Shown: positions 1-9,794, counted from the first letter of the stretch. The stretch is 64,000 nt of DNA from Spirochaetota bacterium (GCA_034190085.1 JAXHTS010000048.1:64782-128781); one strand, 5' to 3'. Program-made: numbers and translations. The notes: generated by a model not told the origin, from the sequence alone.

Positions 1-690
1 AAACAACTTTTCCTTTTGCAATTTATTACTCAACTTCAACAATTCCTTCTCATTATCCTCTTCAATCCTTCTCAATTCATTGTAAAAACGAAGGCCATTA
101 TAATACGTTTTAGAATTAGGAAGTTCAAAGCCGCCTAATATTTCAATATTGTGTATTGTAATCCCATTACTTAGGGATTTCTCTTTTAATGTATCTGCAA
201 CCCTACTTATGATAAGTTCTTTATCTCTATAAAGGGCCTCTCCTCTATAACTTGGCAAAAAATATGAATATAGCTCCCTCTTGAGATAACCCTTAAAAAT
301 CCTATCAATCTCTTTATTAAAGGCCTTACTACCATCTTTTATACTTGCAGTTGTAAAAGGAAATTTAATAGGATCTATAATATAATCAATGTTAATTGGA
401 ACTTGTATTGAATATAAATCTCCTTTCATCTCTTCAAAAGGAGGAATTGGAATTTTTAAGTCGAAAAAAACATTATTTTTTTTTCTATAAGTATTTAATT
501 GAATTCTTCTAGGTATTATCCCCTGCCATACAAAATTGTACTTATCCTTTAAGATCCTGATTGAATCATTTTTCTTATCAATCAATATAGAAAATGTACT
601 ATCTTCAATCTTTACAATACAGTTTACGATTACATAACCGACAAATAAAATTATTATAATAAGGAAAAATGTATATATGATCTTCTTCAT
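1..690 (-). CDS. Membrane-anchored hypothetical protein, C-terminus beyond window
   Basis: The minus-strand frame is open from an ATG at 688-690 to the left edge (230 codons), so the C-terminal end is missing. Residues 4-22 form one hydrophobic segment that looks like an N-terminal membrane anchor. A domain of mixed strands and helices follows, with a highly charged Glu/Lys-rich helix at the truncated end (about residues 200-230). I do not recognise the family; anchor, strand-rich domain, then helix loosely recalls SPFH/band-7 proteins, which is only a guess. It starts 20 nt after the hfq stop codon and may be the last gene of a miaA-hfq transcript. Confidence 0.7.
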   Translation of the reverse strand, partial: MKKIIYTFFLIIIILFVGYVIVNCIVKIEDSTFSILIDKKNDSIRILKDKYNFVWQGIIPRRIQLNTYRKKNNVFFDLKIPIPPFEEMKGDLYSIQVPINIDYIIDPIKFPFTTASIKDGSKAFNKEIDRIFKGYLKRELYSYFLPSYRGEALYRDKELIISRVADTLKEKSLSNGITIHNIEILGGFELPNSKTYYNGLRFYNELRRIEEDNEKELLKLSNKLQKEKLF

Positions 691-710
691 AAATATTATT
701 ATATCAAAGT

Positions 711-947
711 CTATTGATCCTCATCTTCCCTGTATTGAACAGGTTTTAGAGGTACAATAGTTGATACAGCATGCTTATAAATCATATTTTGCTTTTTGTC
801 TACCTCAAGTAAAATCGTAAAATTATCAAAACTTAATACTTTGCCTTTTATTGGAACTCCATTCATAAGAAATACAGTTATCTCAATCTTTTCCTTTCTA
901 ACAGCATTCAAAAATGTATCCTGTAAATTTGTAGTTTGTTTTGTCAT
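711..947 (-). CDS. hfq: RNA-binding protein Hfq
   Basis: This is a hexameric Sm-like RNA chaperone that helps small RNAs pair with mRNAs. The 78-residue protein has the expected Sm1 part (residues 9-50, with FLMNG at 26-30 where E. coli has YLVNG) and the diagnostic Sm2 motif YKHAVSTIVP at 57-66. The C-terminal tail is short and acidic, as in many non-enterobacterial Hfq proteins. The arginine-rich rim patch is reduced to VRKEK (16-20), so rim binding may differ from E. coli. It lies 15 nt after miaA, the classical miaA-hfq pairing. AAGGAG precedes the ATG. Confidence 0.96.
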   Translation of the reverse strand: MTKQTTNLQDTFLNAVRKEKIEITVFLMNGVPIKGKVLSFDNFTILLEVDKKQNMIYKHAVSTIVPLKPVQYREDEDQ

Positions 948-962
948 CTTCTCCTTCCTAAT

Positions 963-1883
963 TCAATTATCCAATAATATAGTATCTAACCATTTATCGA
1001 TTAACTCTCTCATTCGCTCAACCTCAAAACTTGTAAACCAGTGAATCCTCTTATTTTTTCTAAACCAAGTCATCTGCCTTTTAGCATATTTTTTCGTGTT
1101 CGCTTTTACATTATCTATCGCCTCTTCAAGTGCTAATTTCCCATCAATATAATAATTTAATTCATTGTAACCTATTGACTTCATAGAATTCAAATCTGAT
1201 CCAAACCCCATACTTCGAATGTTAATTACTTCATCAACAAAGCCTGTTCTAATCATTTTATCTACCCTATTATCAATCCTCCTGTGCAGAATATCCTTTT
1301 CCTGATAAAGCCCTATATATAATGTATCTTTCGTCTCGAATCCCTTTTTTTGATTATAAAAACTACTTATGGGCCTTGCTGTACTCCTATAAACCTCGAT
1401 ACCTCTTAATATCCTCTGTTTGTCATTGAAATGAATTTTACTTGCAAAAATGTTGTCATATTCAAGAAGCTCTCTATATAATGAACCCACACCTCGCTTC
1501 CCTAACTCTTCTATCAATTGCTGCCTTATTGATTTATCTATTGCAGGGATCGAGGACAATCCTAAAAAAAAGGAGTTTATGTAAAAGGGTGTTCCGCCAA
1601 CAAAGAGAGGAATCCTATTTTTTTTATAAACCTCTTCACATGCCCCAAAAGCTAATTTGCAGAATTGGCCTGCAGTAAACCAATAGTCAGGATCAACAAC
1701 ATCAATCAAATAATGAGTTGTATGATTCCTCTGCTCAATTGTAGGTTTACCACTTCCGATATCTAGATACCTATAGACCTGAACTGAATCAGCAGAGATT
1801 ATCTCAAACACGCTATTAGCTATCTGCAAAGATAAATCAGTTTTACCAACTCCAGTTGGTCCAACTAATACTATAGCTTTGAT
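963..1883 (-). CDS. miaA: tRNA dimethylallyltransferase MiaA (apparent ATC start)
   Basis: This enzyme transfers a dimethylallyl group to A37 of tRNAs that read U-starting codons. Motifs seen are the P-loop GPTGVGKT, then IISADSVQVYR and DIGSGKP, and a basic C-terminal half. The P-loop lies upstream of the first conventional start (TTG at 1829), so that start cannot be right. Going upstream, the frame stays open to a TAA at 1896-1898, with no ATG, GTG or TTG in between. An ATC at 1881-1883, about 7 nt after AAGGTGA, would give MKAIVLVGPTG and a normal length of 306 residues. Function is secure; the start is unusual or hides a sequence error. Confidence 0.9.
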   Translation of the reverse strand: MKAIVLVGPTGVGKTDLSLQIANSVFEIISADSVQVYRYLDIGSGKPTIEQRNHTTHYLIDVVDPDYWFTAGQFCKLAFGACEEVYKKNRIPLFVGGTPFYINSFFLGLSSIPAIDKSIRQQLIEELGKRGVGSLYRELLEYDNIFASKIHFNDKQRILRGIEVYRSTARPISSFYNQKKGFETKDTLYIGLYQEKDILHRRIDNRVDKMIRTGFVDEVINIRSMGFGSDLNSMKSIGYNELNYYIDGKLALEEAIDNVKANTKKYAKRQMTWFRKNKRIHWFTSFEVERMRELIDKWLDTILLDN

Positions 1884-2073
1884 ATCCCCTTCACCTTATT
1901 TCAATTTTTCTATACAGGTTAGGCTATTTAGATATCTATTCCTTCTACTCCTATAATTAACCCAAACCTGTTAAATCTTATATAAATGTTAATAGAAAAA
2001 GCACTCTTATGAACTCAAAAGCGATAAACCTTCTGATTAATTCAAAGGAGGAATGAAGCGTCTTGAAAAAAGA

Positions 2074-2274
2074 TTATTGCTCCATCTCTCCTAATTCATA
2101 CTTTACTCTATCAGATAAGATCAGATTTAATATATGTGAAACGACCTTTGTTGTGCCATCTTCTTCAGGATAACCCTGTATATTCCCCTTTTTCCCTACA
2201 GCATTCATTGCTGCCCTACAAAGTATATATCTGTTTCCCTGAAAAGCGACCAATTTATCAAGGGGTAATATCAC
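2074..2274 (-). CDS. rpoZ: RNA polymerase omega subunit
   Basis: This small subunit helps assemble the beta-prime subunit of RNA polymerase. The 66-residue product begins [19 protein letters not shown] and contains RAAMNAV, then TKVVSHILNLIL, matching the omega layout of an N-terminal helix, the conserved N-R-Y-x-L region and a helix near the end. The start is GTG, inside the last codons of gmk (17 nt overlap), so translation is probably coupled. The yicC-remA-gmk-rpoZ order is the same as in Firmicutes and supports the call. The protein is at the short end for omega. Confidence 0.82.
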   Translation of the reverse strand: MILPLDKLVAFQGNRYILCRAAMNAVGKKGNIQGYPEEDGTTKVVSHILNLILSDRVKYELGEMEQ

Positions 2275-2884
2275 TACGAACCTCCAAGATGTCTCTAATT
2301 TGCAGAGCTAAACTCTTATCCTTACAGGACTCAGCCCTAATTATTGCCCTTAAATCCCCAAGGGCATTACTAACAACATCATTCACAATAATATACTCAT
2401 AATTGTGTATCTCTCTTAGCTCATTTCGTATATTCTTTAACCTTTTATTTATCTCCTCTTCGGAGTCAGTCCCCCTATCCATCAACCTCTCTCTAATTGC
2501 CTCAATTGATGGAGGAAGAATAAAAATAGAAATATGTTCTCTCAACTTTTCTTTTAGTTGCCTGGCTCCTTGAACATCAACATCAAATAAAGGGATTTTC
2601 CCAAGGGAATTGATCCTGTCAAGGTCTTTTTTTGTTGTCCCATAATAGTTTTCATGTACAATGGCCCATTCAACAAATTCATCATCATCGATCATCTTAG
2701 AGAATTCATCAACTGACACAAAATAATAACTATTCCCATCAATCTCACTTGCCCTTTTAGGTCTTGTTGTAGTAGAAACAACAAATGCAAATCGGTCATC
2801 TTCAGACACTAGTCCCTTGATAAGAGTAGTCTTACCAGTGCCAGAGGGAGCAGAAATAACTATTGCCTTATTAAGATTTTGCAT
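2258..2884 (-). CDS. gmk: Guanylate kinase
   Basis: The enzyme phosphorylates GMP to GDP in the cytoplasm, part of purine nucleotide supply. The 208-residue length is typical. The P-loop [10 protein letters not shown] is at residues 11-20, followed by [10 protein letters not shown] and the GMP-binding part with [12 protein letters not shown], then [11 protein letters not shown]. The gene overlaps remA upstream by 14 nt and rpoZ downstream by 17 nt, so the four genes look like one tightly packed operon. Confidence 0.96.
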   Translation of the reverse strand: MQNLNKAIVISAPSGTGKTTLIKGLVSEDDRFAFVVSTTTRPKRASEIDGNSYYFVSVDEFSKMIDDDEFVEWAIVHENYYGTTKKDLDRINSLGKIPLFDVDVQGARQLKEKLREHISIFILPPSIEAIRERLMDRGTDSEEEINKRLKNIRNELREIHNYEYIIVNDVVSNALGDLRAIIRAESCKDKSLALQIRDILEVRSDITP

Positions 2885-3122
2885 TACTGGCCAATCTACC
2901 AGCTAAGGTCTCTGCCTGCATTGCAGAAAGAATAACATGTTTACTATCCATAATAATAATTGCCCTTGTCTTCCTACCGTGTGTGGCATCAATTAACATA
3001 TCATTCCCCTTTGCCTCTCCTCTAATCCTCTTTCCTGAGGCAGAGGTGGGAATTATTACAGCAATCACCCTCTCTGCAACAACAGCATTCCCAAAACCAA
3101 TATTTATCAATGTTGTCTTCAT
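2871..3122 (-). CDS. remA: RemA-like regulatory protein (DUF370)
   Basis: This is a small protein of the RemA/DUF370 family. In Bacillus subtilis, RemA is a ring-forming DNA-binding activator of biofilm matrix genes; here the role is not known. Recognisable blocks are [10 protein letters not shown] near the N-terminus, [19 protein letters not shown] in the middle and [15 protein letters not shown] near the end. I use the ATG at 3120-3122; a TTG three codons upstream (3131) is possible. The position between yicC and gmk matches the Firmicutes order. Confidence 0.88.
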   Translation of the reverse strand: MKTTLINIGFGNAVVAERVIAVIIPTSASGKRIRGEAKGNDMLIDATHGRKTRAIIIMDSKHVILSAMQAETLAGRLASNAKS

Positions 3123-3237
3123 AATATGCAACTCAACTTTTTATAAAAATAGGTATTAACAATGATGACAAAACAGAGATGAATATTTGTTCATTAGATA
3201 AAACATATTCAACCTCTATTTTTTATTCGGATGATCC

Positions 3238-4104
3238 TCATACAATATTTCGGCAATGCTCACGAATCTTATCTATATGATTTTTTATATCTACTACAAG
3301 ATGTGACACCTCAGAATTATTCGATTTTGCTGAAATGGTGTTTGCTTCCCGAAACATCTCCTGAGCCAAAAAGTCAAGCCTTTTGCCTATCTGCTCATCC
3401 TCATTCATAATAGATTTAAATTTCTTTAAATGATCCTCTAAACGAATTAGCTCCTCATTTATATCCACTTTATCAGCAAGAATTGCAACTTCAGTATACA
3501 ACCTCACATTATCTACATTTGATTTAATAAGCGACTCAATACTATTCTTTAATCTCTGGTATAGCTTTTTGGAAATATTTTTAGAAAGATTTTTAATCTT
3601 CTTGGAGTGCTTATAAATTATAGATAGTGATCTCTGTAAATCCTTCCTTATTGCATTACTCTCCTTCATCCTCATATGCAACATTTCTATAATTGTCGTT
3701 TCTAATGTATTTTGAATCTCGAATCGTGAATTCTCTGAAATCTCTACCCTATCTCTAAGTATTACATTATCTAGTCTAATCAGGGTATCAATTGTAAAGC
3801 TATTATTTATCCCTAGTTCTGTTTCAATCTTAGAGAGTTCTTCATAATACTTTTTTAGCAGCGGTGTATTTATTGAAACAGATCTATCTTTTTTCCAATC
3901 AAAGATATTTATAATAAGCTCAATCTTGCCCCTATTGAGCCTTTCCTTTAATAGCTTAGTCAGCTTATTCTCATCATTTCTTAATATGTCAGGTAAACTT
4001 GTGTAAACCTCTAAATACCTTGAATTCAGTGACTTGAGTTCAATTGAAAAGGAGAATTGCTCAGTACTCTTTTCACAATATGAATATCCTGTCATACTTT
4101 CCAT
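3238..4104 (-). CDS. yicC: YicC/YloC family endoribonuclease
   Basis: The 288-residue protein begins MESMTGYSY, the family's signature start, with LNSRYLEVYTSLPD in the first 50 residues. The C-terminal DUF1732 part has DVNEELIRLEDHL, KRLDFLAQEMFREANTI and HIDKIREHCRNIV. Family members have been linked to RNA turnover as endoribonucleases. The middle third is Lys-rich and helical. It is the first gene of the yicC-remA-gmk-rpoZ block, 106 nt ahead of remA. Confidence 0.94.
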   Translation of the reverse strand: MESMTGYSYCEKSTEQFSFSIELKSLNSRYLEVYTSLPDILRNDENKLTKLLKERLNRGKIELIINIFDWKKDRSVSINTPLLKKYYEELSKIETELGINNSFTIDTLIRLDNVILRDRVEISENSRFEIQNTLETTIIEMLHMRMKESNAIRKDLQRSLSIIYKHSKKIKNLSKNISKKLYQRLKNSIESLIKSNVDNVRLYTEVAILADKVDINEELIRLEDHLKKFKSIMNEDEQIGKRLDFLAQEMFREANTISAKSNNSEVSHLVVDIKNHIDKIREHCRNIV

Positions 4105-4235
4105 AAAATGTAAACCTAATAATCTATCAGGGTTTAGATGTGCATCAATACTTAAGAATTAATCATTACCATATGGGTAAGGTTACTACATTGTGTGTCG
4201 GAAACTCAAGTAACAATTAATAAAAATTGTCAAAT

Positions 4236-5084
4236 TTATTCCCTAACAACATAAACAGGGGATTCAAGGATTTTTTTATAAACAAAATTATTGGATATTG
4301 AATGCAGGGTCTCAGAGTGACCAATAAACAGATATCCATCCTTTAATATTGAATTATAAAATCCGGCAACCAATTTTCTCTGGTGCTCTCTGTCAAAATA
4401 TATCATTACATTTCTACAAAAAATAATATCTAATTTTAAAGGATATTTATCCTTAAATAGATTAATTTGGTAAAAATTCACCAGCTTTTTTACATTATCC
4501 TTTACTGTAAAAAACTCTGGGTGGTGGGGATCCTGAATAAAATATTTTTGAAGAATATTCTTAGGGACTTTCTCAATCTTCCTACCAGAGTATACTCCCT
4601 TTCTAGCAAAGTCTAATACAGAAGGCGCAATATCGGTTGCAATTATCTCGATCCCCCATCCCTGAAAGAGATGGGGATGCTCCATTACACATATTGCTAA
4701 TGTATAGGGCTCCTCACCACTCGAACAGCCAGCACTCCATATCCTCAACCTCTTCTCGATTCTCTTCCTCTTTGAAATATCAGGTAGGCAATGTTTTGTC
4801 AAGGCCTCGAAATGTCTGTCATTTCTGAAGAAATATGTTTCATTCGTGGAGACAACATCGATTAGATTCTCGATCTCCTCTGTCTTGTCAGATAGGCTGT
4901 TTATATAATCATAATAGTCAGAATAGGTATTTAATTTTAATACCTTTAATCTCTTTCTTAATCTATTAGATAAAAGGGTAATCTTGATATCCTTCAGGAA
5001 TATTCCGCTCTCCTCATAAATAAGTTTTGCAAACATTTGAAATTCTTTATCACTTAGTTTAACTATTTGACTAAAATCTACCAT
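4236..5084 (-). CDS. cheR: CheR-type chemoreceptor methyltransferase
   Basis: This S-adenosylmethionine-dependent enzyme methylates glutamates of chemoreceptors. The 282-residue protein has the N-terminal all-helical CheR domain (1-75), NETYFFRN near residue 82, the SAM-binding motif WSAGCSSGEEPYTLAI around 115-130, and FCRNVMIYF followed by DGYLFIGHSETL near the end. No receptor, cheB or other che gene is in the window. It stands downstream of the flagellar operon with a gap of about 170 nt on the upstream side, so it may have its own promoter. Confidence 0.95.
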   Translation of the reverse strand: MVDFSQIVKLSDKEFQMFAKLIYEESGIFLKDIKITLLSNRLRKRLKVLKLNTYSDYYDYINSLSDKTEEIENLIDVVSTNETYFFRNDRHFEALTKHCLPDISKRKRIEKRLRIWSAGCSSGEEPYTLAICVMEHPHLFQGWGIEIIATDIAPSVLDFARKGVYSGRKIEKVPKNILQKYFIQDPHHPEFFTVKDNVKKLVNFYQINLFKDKYPLKLDIIFCRNVMIYFDREHQRKLVAGFYNSILKDGYLFIGHSETLHSISNNFVYKKILESPVYVVRE

Positions 5085-5256
5085 TATTTATTATCCCTTG
5101 GAATGATATTTTCTATAGATCAATACAACTCTATTGTGATACTTAATATCCATCCTTTAAAATTACATTCTAAATAAAATAATTATTTTGCAGGGATGAC
5201 ACGAAATATCACTACTACTTTTCAGGTGATAATTCATTTTTGATAATATTATTATA

Positions 5257-6117
5257 TTATATCGAATTATTAAGGTCAAGAATAAGTTTAACCTCTCCTA
5301 TGGGAATTCCTGAACATTTTGATAGGGTGTCGATGGGACATCCCTTATTATGCAGTTCAGGTATAAGAGAATACTTATCCCTTGAAATCATAAAAAGACC
5401 AGATATATAATCCTCACTCAAATCCAGATTATCCAACCCATCAGAATCCAACGCTATAATCCTCGCTGAGTCAATGTAATCATCATCCTTAAGATTTAAA
5501 TCAGGATTATCATCACATCTGCTATCGATTATATCAGCTCCCCTTCCATTCCCTGTTATCCCTCCCTTATCCAATTCTTCATACCCGTTACCTCCCTTCC
5601 CCCTATTTACCTTAAATCCTTTAAACAAATCCTTCAATTGCTTTGATATATTACTCAGGGAATCAGGAACCAAAGACAAGAATTGATTGAATCTATTTAA
5701 ACAAATCCTTCTAAACTGCACCATACCATGACTTCTTCCCGCCTCATAATTAGAAATAACTGAAAGGGCATCGTCATTATTTTTATCTATATTTTCAGCC
5801 TTATCTAATCTCATTGTTGCCTTTGACAAGCTCTCTTTATCAACATTATTACTAATACTATAATCCTTAATACTAAAATCAATAGCAGTCAACTTTTCTG
5901 CTTCAAATAAAATCCTTTTCATAACCGCTATACGGTTCTCAAGTATCGAGATATTCCTCTCAGCCGTTGCATCGAATTCCCTGATAATCTCATCCATCTC
6001 CCTTCTAAGCTTTATCTCTTTATAAGTTGTAGTCGACTTCTCTAATTTTAGTCGAATAATTAAGTAGAAAAAAAAACCTATTGTAAAGTTGATAATAACT
6101 AAAAAAAATATATTCAT
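5257..6117 (-). CDS. SwrB/DUF6115-like membrane protein in flagellar operon
   Basis: This 286-residue protein has one N-terminal membrane helix (about residues 3-23), a cytoplasmic helical region and a long low-complexity acidic linker. It ends in a compact C-terminal motif with SRDKYSLIPELHNKGCP and IPIGEVKLILDL. The end looks like the helix-turn-helix-like tail of SwrB (DUF6115), the Bacillus protein encoded just after sigD that promotes flagellar assembly. Here it also lies downstream of a flagellar sigma factor, with two genes in between. Homology is inferred from layout and tail only. The ATG has an AGGAG site. Confidence 0.6.
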   Translation of the reverse strand: MNIFFLVIINFTIGFFFYLIIRLKLEKSTTTYKEIKLRREMDEIIREFDATAERNISILENRIAVMKRILFEAEKLTAIDFSIKDYSISNNVDKESLSKATMRLDKAENIDKNNDDALSVISNYEAGRSHGMVQFRRICLNRFNQFLSLVPDSLSNISKQLKDLFKGFKVNRGKGGNGYEELDKGGITGNGRGADIIDSRCDDNPDLNLKDDDYIDSARIIALDSDGLDNLDLSEDYISGLFMISRDKYSLIPELHNKGCPIDTLSKCSGIPIGEVKLILDLNNSI

Positions 6118-6125
6118 AATCTCTC

Positions 6126-6443
6126 CTACTTCCTAACATCAATAACTGTTCCCAATCTCTCATCCTTATAGGTTTCTCCCTTCCCTTCAATCTCTTCATC
6201 TTCTTTATTGCTTCTACTCCAGCCCTTGCCCCTTTTTTTATTCTTCTCCTCCCTTTTAATCTCTGTTTTTTCAAGTTTCTTGTTTTCCTCAAGCCTGCTA
6301 TTCACTAACCTCGATTTTTCACCCGATTCCTTCTCCATCACATTCTGCCCCTGTACAAGCGCAGCAGACCGACCCCCCTCATTCTTGGCAACTTCATGCA
6401 TCTGGGATATGTTTGTTTGAAGATCTATTGGTTTAACAGACAT
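6126..6443 (-). CDS. Small charged protein of the flagellar operon
   Basis: This 105-residue protein has a conserved-looking start (MSVKPIDLQTNISQMHEVAK), a highly charged Lys/Glu/Arg-rich middle and an end reading GTVIDVRK. Short proteins starting with a PIDLQ-type motif followed by a charged linker occur in flagellar operons of other bacteria, to my recollection, without assigned function. It sits 16 nt after the FapA-like gene and 8 nt before the SwrB-like gene, clearly within the operon. The middle is low complexity, so only the two ends are likely to be conserved. Confidence 0.65.
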   Translation of the reverse strand: MSVKPIDLQTNISQMHEVAKNEGGRSAALVQGQNVMEKESGEKSRLVNSRLEENKKLEKTEIKREEKNKKRGKGWSRSNKEDEEIEGKGETYKDERLGTVIDVRK

Positions 6444-6459
6444 CTCAAAAACCTCGCCC

Positions 6460-8457
6460 TTAACGTCTTGTTCTTGAAATCGTCATTATCTTTCTTTCCT
6501 CATTCCCTAACTCAGGCACCTCATACTCGGAAAGTCTGATATCATCATTCTCCAGTGTAACCTTAATAAAGGTATAGGGATCTTTAACAGAAAATCTCTC
6601 ATCCTTAATATGAATATCAACACCGGGAAACATGTTTCTTTCAACGCATACCTTCCCCTTTTGTCCGAGCATCTGTATATAAGCCTTCAACTCATCCAAT
6701 TCAAGTACTATCTCATTCAGTTTTCCAGTCAATTTCTGTTTCTGTTCTATCAATTTATTATGTAACTCTTCTTTATCCGGCGGCAAATAACCGCCTGAAT
6801 TTTTTTTCTGAGTATCAATAGTATTAATATCCAACTTCACTTTATTTAATTCCTCATTGATATTCCTATTCATACTTTTAAGTTCAGATATTTGCTGTAA
6901 CACCTTGGGATTTGTCCCAACCCTAATCTCAGTTTTAGTAAAAGAATCAGATCCTAAATATCTAGCATTAACCTCCCCTCCGGCCCTAATAACACCACCC
7001 ACGATTCTAGCCCTTCTACCATTACAGAGTATCCTGTCTCCAGCATCAACATGAGAATGAAGTATCCCTTCAGACACAATCACATCCTTTTCTGCTATTA
7101 CATTGGATGTCTGTATAAACTTGGCATACACAGAACCGCCCGTAGACTCAATCTTAGACTCATCACGTCCAACAATTCCCTGTCTAACGATTATATCCCC
7201 TTCAGATTCAAGAAAGGCCTTCTGAACCGATCCCTTCACCTCGATATTTCCAGCAGCCCTTACAATAAAATTATCCTGAACGTTACCGGAAATAACAATT
7301 GAACCTAGAAATATGATATTTCCAGTTTCTAAAGACACATCCCCCTTAACTATATAAACAGGCTCAATACTAATCTTATTATTTTGAAAAACAACCTGTC
7401 CGTTAATTTCAGCAGTCAACTCCAAACCATCTTCAGAAAGGATTGTGCCCTTTCCATACTTCATTACTATGTCCTTTCCTGATTTAGCAGGAAGAATCCT
7501 ATTTTTTACGGTTCTTCCAGGAGTACCCTCATCAGCCGACACCTTAACCGCAAGCAACTGACCAACAACAACATTTTCTAAGAGATCAAGATTTCTGAAG
7601 TCGACCTGACCCTTCTCATCCTCCTCAAATAATGAATCAGATTTATCTATTCTAACCTTATAATCTATTCTTGCATCCCTCCCATGCGTTGGGTTCCTTC
7701 CTTCAGCAGCGCATAGTGACTCCCTATAATTCATCGCATCTAAATATGTCTTTATTCTATCCTCTTCTATCCCTGACACAACACCAACAGCATCTAATGC
7801 ATCAAGTACCTCATCCAATTCTAAATGCTTTCCAGAAAAATGTGGGGGAGAAAATATTGCATAGGCCTTCATTTCGTCTTCCGCAACCTCTATCGACACT
7901 GATCCATCATATTCAGGATTTGGTATCCAGTCTCCAATACGAATTGACTTCAAGGAGGGACTCTTTACTAACTTCTCAAGTTTCTTCACATCATAGTTTG
8001 CAATCCTGAGTGATGATATTTCATGCATCGCATCAGAAATCTCTATTTTCTTTCCCCTTCCCCGCGGAGGAGTGACCGTCAACCATACCCCTGATTTCGT
8101 TACTCTCACCCTGCATTCCCCATCTACATTTCCATCAATCCTCTTTAGTTCTATTTCATCCGCTGCGGATCCATGCCCAAGCCTCTTCTCTATCTCCAAT
8201 ATATCATCATGACTATCATCTAGCTTAATCGGTTTCACCAATACTCGATAGGGTTTCCGACCAAAACCCCAAAAACCCTTCACTCCCTTTTCAATTATCT
8301 CATAATCCAACATTGAAATATCCACTTGCAATTCCTTTGACGTTAGCTCAAGCGCCTGTTTTACTGAATCAGCATACACCTCTACCCCATCCTCATCAAG
8401 TATCTCCTCATCCTCGATACTTCTTAATATATTCTTAAGATCACTCACCCGACTCAA
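6460..8457 (-). CDS. FapA/DUF342 protein with N-terminal Jag_N domain
   Basis: This 665-residue cytoplasmic protein has an N-terminal Jag_N-like domain (about 20-75, with [18 protein letters not shown]). The DUF342/FapA part follows from about residue 170, with repeated short strands typical of a beta-helix ([40 protein letters not shown]). A coiled coil lies at about 530-610. FapA family members are linked to flagellar assembly and polarity in Vibrio. The start is TTG, overlapping the sigma factor stop by 4 nt; an in-frame GTG three codons on is an alternative. Confidence 0.9.
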   Translation of the reverse strand: MSRVSDLKNILRSIEDEEILDEDGVEVYADSVKQALELTSKELQVDISMLDYEIIEKGVKGFWGFGRKPYRVLVKPIKLDDSHDDILEIEKRLGHGSAADEIELKRIDGNVDGECRVRVTKSGVWLTVTPPRGRGKKIEISDAMHEISSLRIANYDVKKLEKLVKSPSLKSIRIGDWIPNPEYDGSVSIEVAEDEMKAYAIFSPPHFSGKHLELDEVLDALDAVGVVSGIEEDRIKTYLDAMNYRESLCAAEGRNPTHGRDARIDYKVRIDKSDSLFEEDEKGQVDFRNLDLLENVVVGQLLAVKVSADEGTPGRTVKNRILPAKSGKDIVMKYGKGTILSEDGLELTAEINGQVVFQNNKISIEPVYIVKGDVSLETGNIIFLGSIVISGNVQDNFIVRAAGNIEVKGSVQKAFLESEGDIIVRQGIVGRDESKIESTGGSVYAKFIQTSNVIAEKDVIVSEGILHSHVDAGDRILCNGRRARIVGGVIRAGGEVNARYLGSDSFTKTEIRVGTNPKVLQQISELKSMNRNINEELNKVKLDINTIDTQKKNSGGYLPPDKEELHNKLIEQKQKLTGKLNEIVLELDELKAYIQMLGQKGKVCVERNMFPGVDIHIKDERFSVKDPYTFIKVTLENDDIRLSEYEVPELGNEERKIMTISRTRR

Positions 8458-9251
8458 CCAACAATATTGGATTTAATTCGGCCTAACCTACCCCTAAGCC
8501 GCATAATTGCCTTTGTGTGTAATTGTGAAACCCTACTTTCTGTTACCTCTAATACCTCCCCAATCTCCTTAAGTGTAAGATCTTCATAATAATATAAGAC
8601 AATTACCTTTTTCTCCTTATCTGGCAGTTTTTTTATTGCATCTACTATATAATCACAAATCTCCTCTTTCTCAATTAAAATATCCGGCTTCATATCCTCA
8701 GGCGCTTCCAATGTTTCCAGGAGTGATAACTCATCACTCTCATCTCCCATATAACATATATCATTCAACGACAACACTGAGGTCCCACTCAACTTATTTA
8801 AGAGAGCTTGAAATTCTTCATTTGTTACACCTAACTCCTGTGCAATCTCTTCATCCTCCACGGTCCTGCCAAGCTTGTTCTCCAAATCAGATATTACCTG
8901 CTCAATCTGTTTAGCCTTCTGCCTAATAGATCGAGGTACCCAGTCAATTGACCTGAGCTCATCAAATATGGCTCCTCGAATTCTAGTCATTGCATATGTC
9001 TTAAACTTTATCCCTCTATTGGGATCATACTTATTGATTGCATCTATAAGCCCAAAAATTCCATATGAAACTAGATCATCGAATTCAATATTCTGAGGCA
9101 TGCCCATGGATACCTTTCCAGCTACATACTTAACAAGTGGGGCATACTTGATTACAAAGTAATCACGTATGCCCTGATCCCTTTCCTTAGCATACTTCTC
9201 CCATAGATCATCCTCTTCTGAATTCTCAAATTTATAATTATTATTATTCAT
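8454..9251 (-). CDS. fliA: Flagellar sigma factor, FliA/WhiG type
   Basis: This is a sigma-28 class initiation factor for late flagellar genes. The 265-residue protein has region 2 ([20 protein letters not shown], then [20 protein letters not shown]), followed by DWVPRSIR as in FliA and WhiG. Region 4 near the end has [20 protein letters not shown] and [13 protein letters not shown]. Residues 170-200 are acidic. The gene lies in the flhF-flhG-x-sigma arrangement. The flagellin genes at 54 kb are the expected targets. No FlgM anti-sigma factor is visible in the window. Confidence 0.94.
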   Translation of the reverse strand: MNNNNYKFENSEEDDLWEKYAKERDQGIRDYFVIKYAPLVKYVAGKVSMGMPQNIEFDDLVSYGIFGLIDAINKYDPNRGIKFKTYAMTRIRGAIFDELRSIDWVPRSIRQKAKQIEQVISDLENKLGRTVEDEEIAQELGVTNEEFQALLNKLSGTSVLSLNDICYMGDESDELSLLETLEAPEDMKPDILIEKEEICDYIVDAIKKLPDKEKKVIVLYYYEDLTLKEIGEVLEVTESRVSQLHTKAIMRLRGRLGRIKSNIVG

Positions 9252-9275
9252 AAAATACCATACCCCTAATCCCTT

Positions 9276-9794
9276 TTATTCATCATCCCTTTTCATCATA
9301 GTCCTTATGGCTTGGGCCATAATTTTAGGTTCATATCTTATATTCTTATCATTCATATCTGCTTGAGCACTCTCCCCCTTCCCTCCTAAATCCAAAAAGG
9401 TTTCAGTAGGGGTTACAGTAGGCTCCTTTAATGAAAGGGCTTCATCATCAGCAATGAGTGTCTCCGCGTCCTGAGAACTTGCGTCAACCTCTTGAAGAAA
9501 CTCATCTGTCATCCCTTTATCCTCACTACCACTTGGGAAATCAATATTTTCGTTCTCTTTAGAGGACTTCATTATGTTTAGGGCTTCATAAATCTCGGGA
9601 ACATATTTCTTCACTATTATTAGGTTAACATACCCAATAATGCAAAAGGTAATTGTAAATATTATAGATCTAAAGAATACCGTTCCTATTGCATTCCCAG
9701 CAAATAACCCAATAAGGAATGATAAGACTAAGCCAATAACTCCAAATAACACTCCAAATATATACTCAATGTTCAATTCCTTTAAGCTTATCAT
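9276..9794 (-). CDS. Two-helix membrane protein between flhG and sigma
   Basis: This 172-residue protein has two predicted membrane helices (about 12-32 and 38-60), then a Ser/Asp/Glu-rich cytoplasmic linker. It ends with a tail that looks conserved (YEPKIMAQAIRTMMKRDDE). I do not recognise a named family. The position between flhG and the sigma factor (24 nt before the latter) and the short tail after a disordered linker suggest a flagellum-associated membrane protein with a docking peptide, which is inference. Confidence 0.75.
   Translation of the reverse strand: MISLKELNIEYIFGVLFGVIGLVLSFLIGLFAGNAIGTVFFRSIIFTITFCIIGYVNLIIVKKYVPEIYEALNIMKSSKENENIDFPSGSEDKGMTDEFLQEVDASSQDAETLIADDEALSLKEPTVTPTETFLDLGGKGESAQADMNDKNIRYEPKIMAQAIRTMMKRDDE

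Noticed and set aside
1442..1678. 78-codon plus-strand frame inside miaA
   Set aside because: It is the antisense shadow of a well-supported gene.
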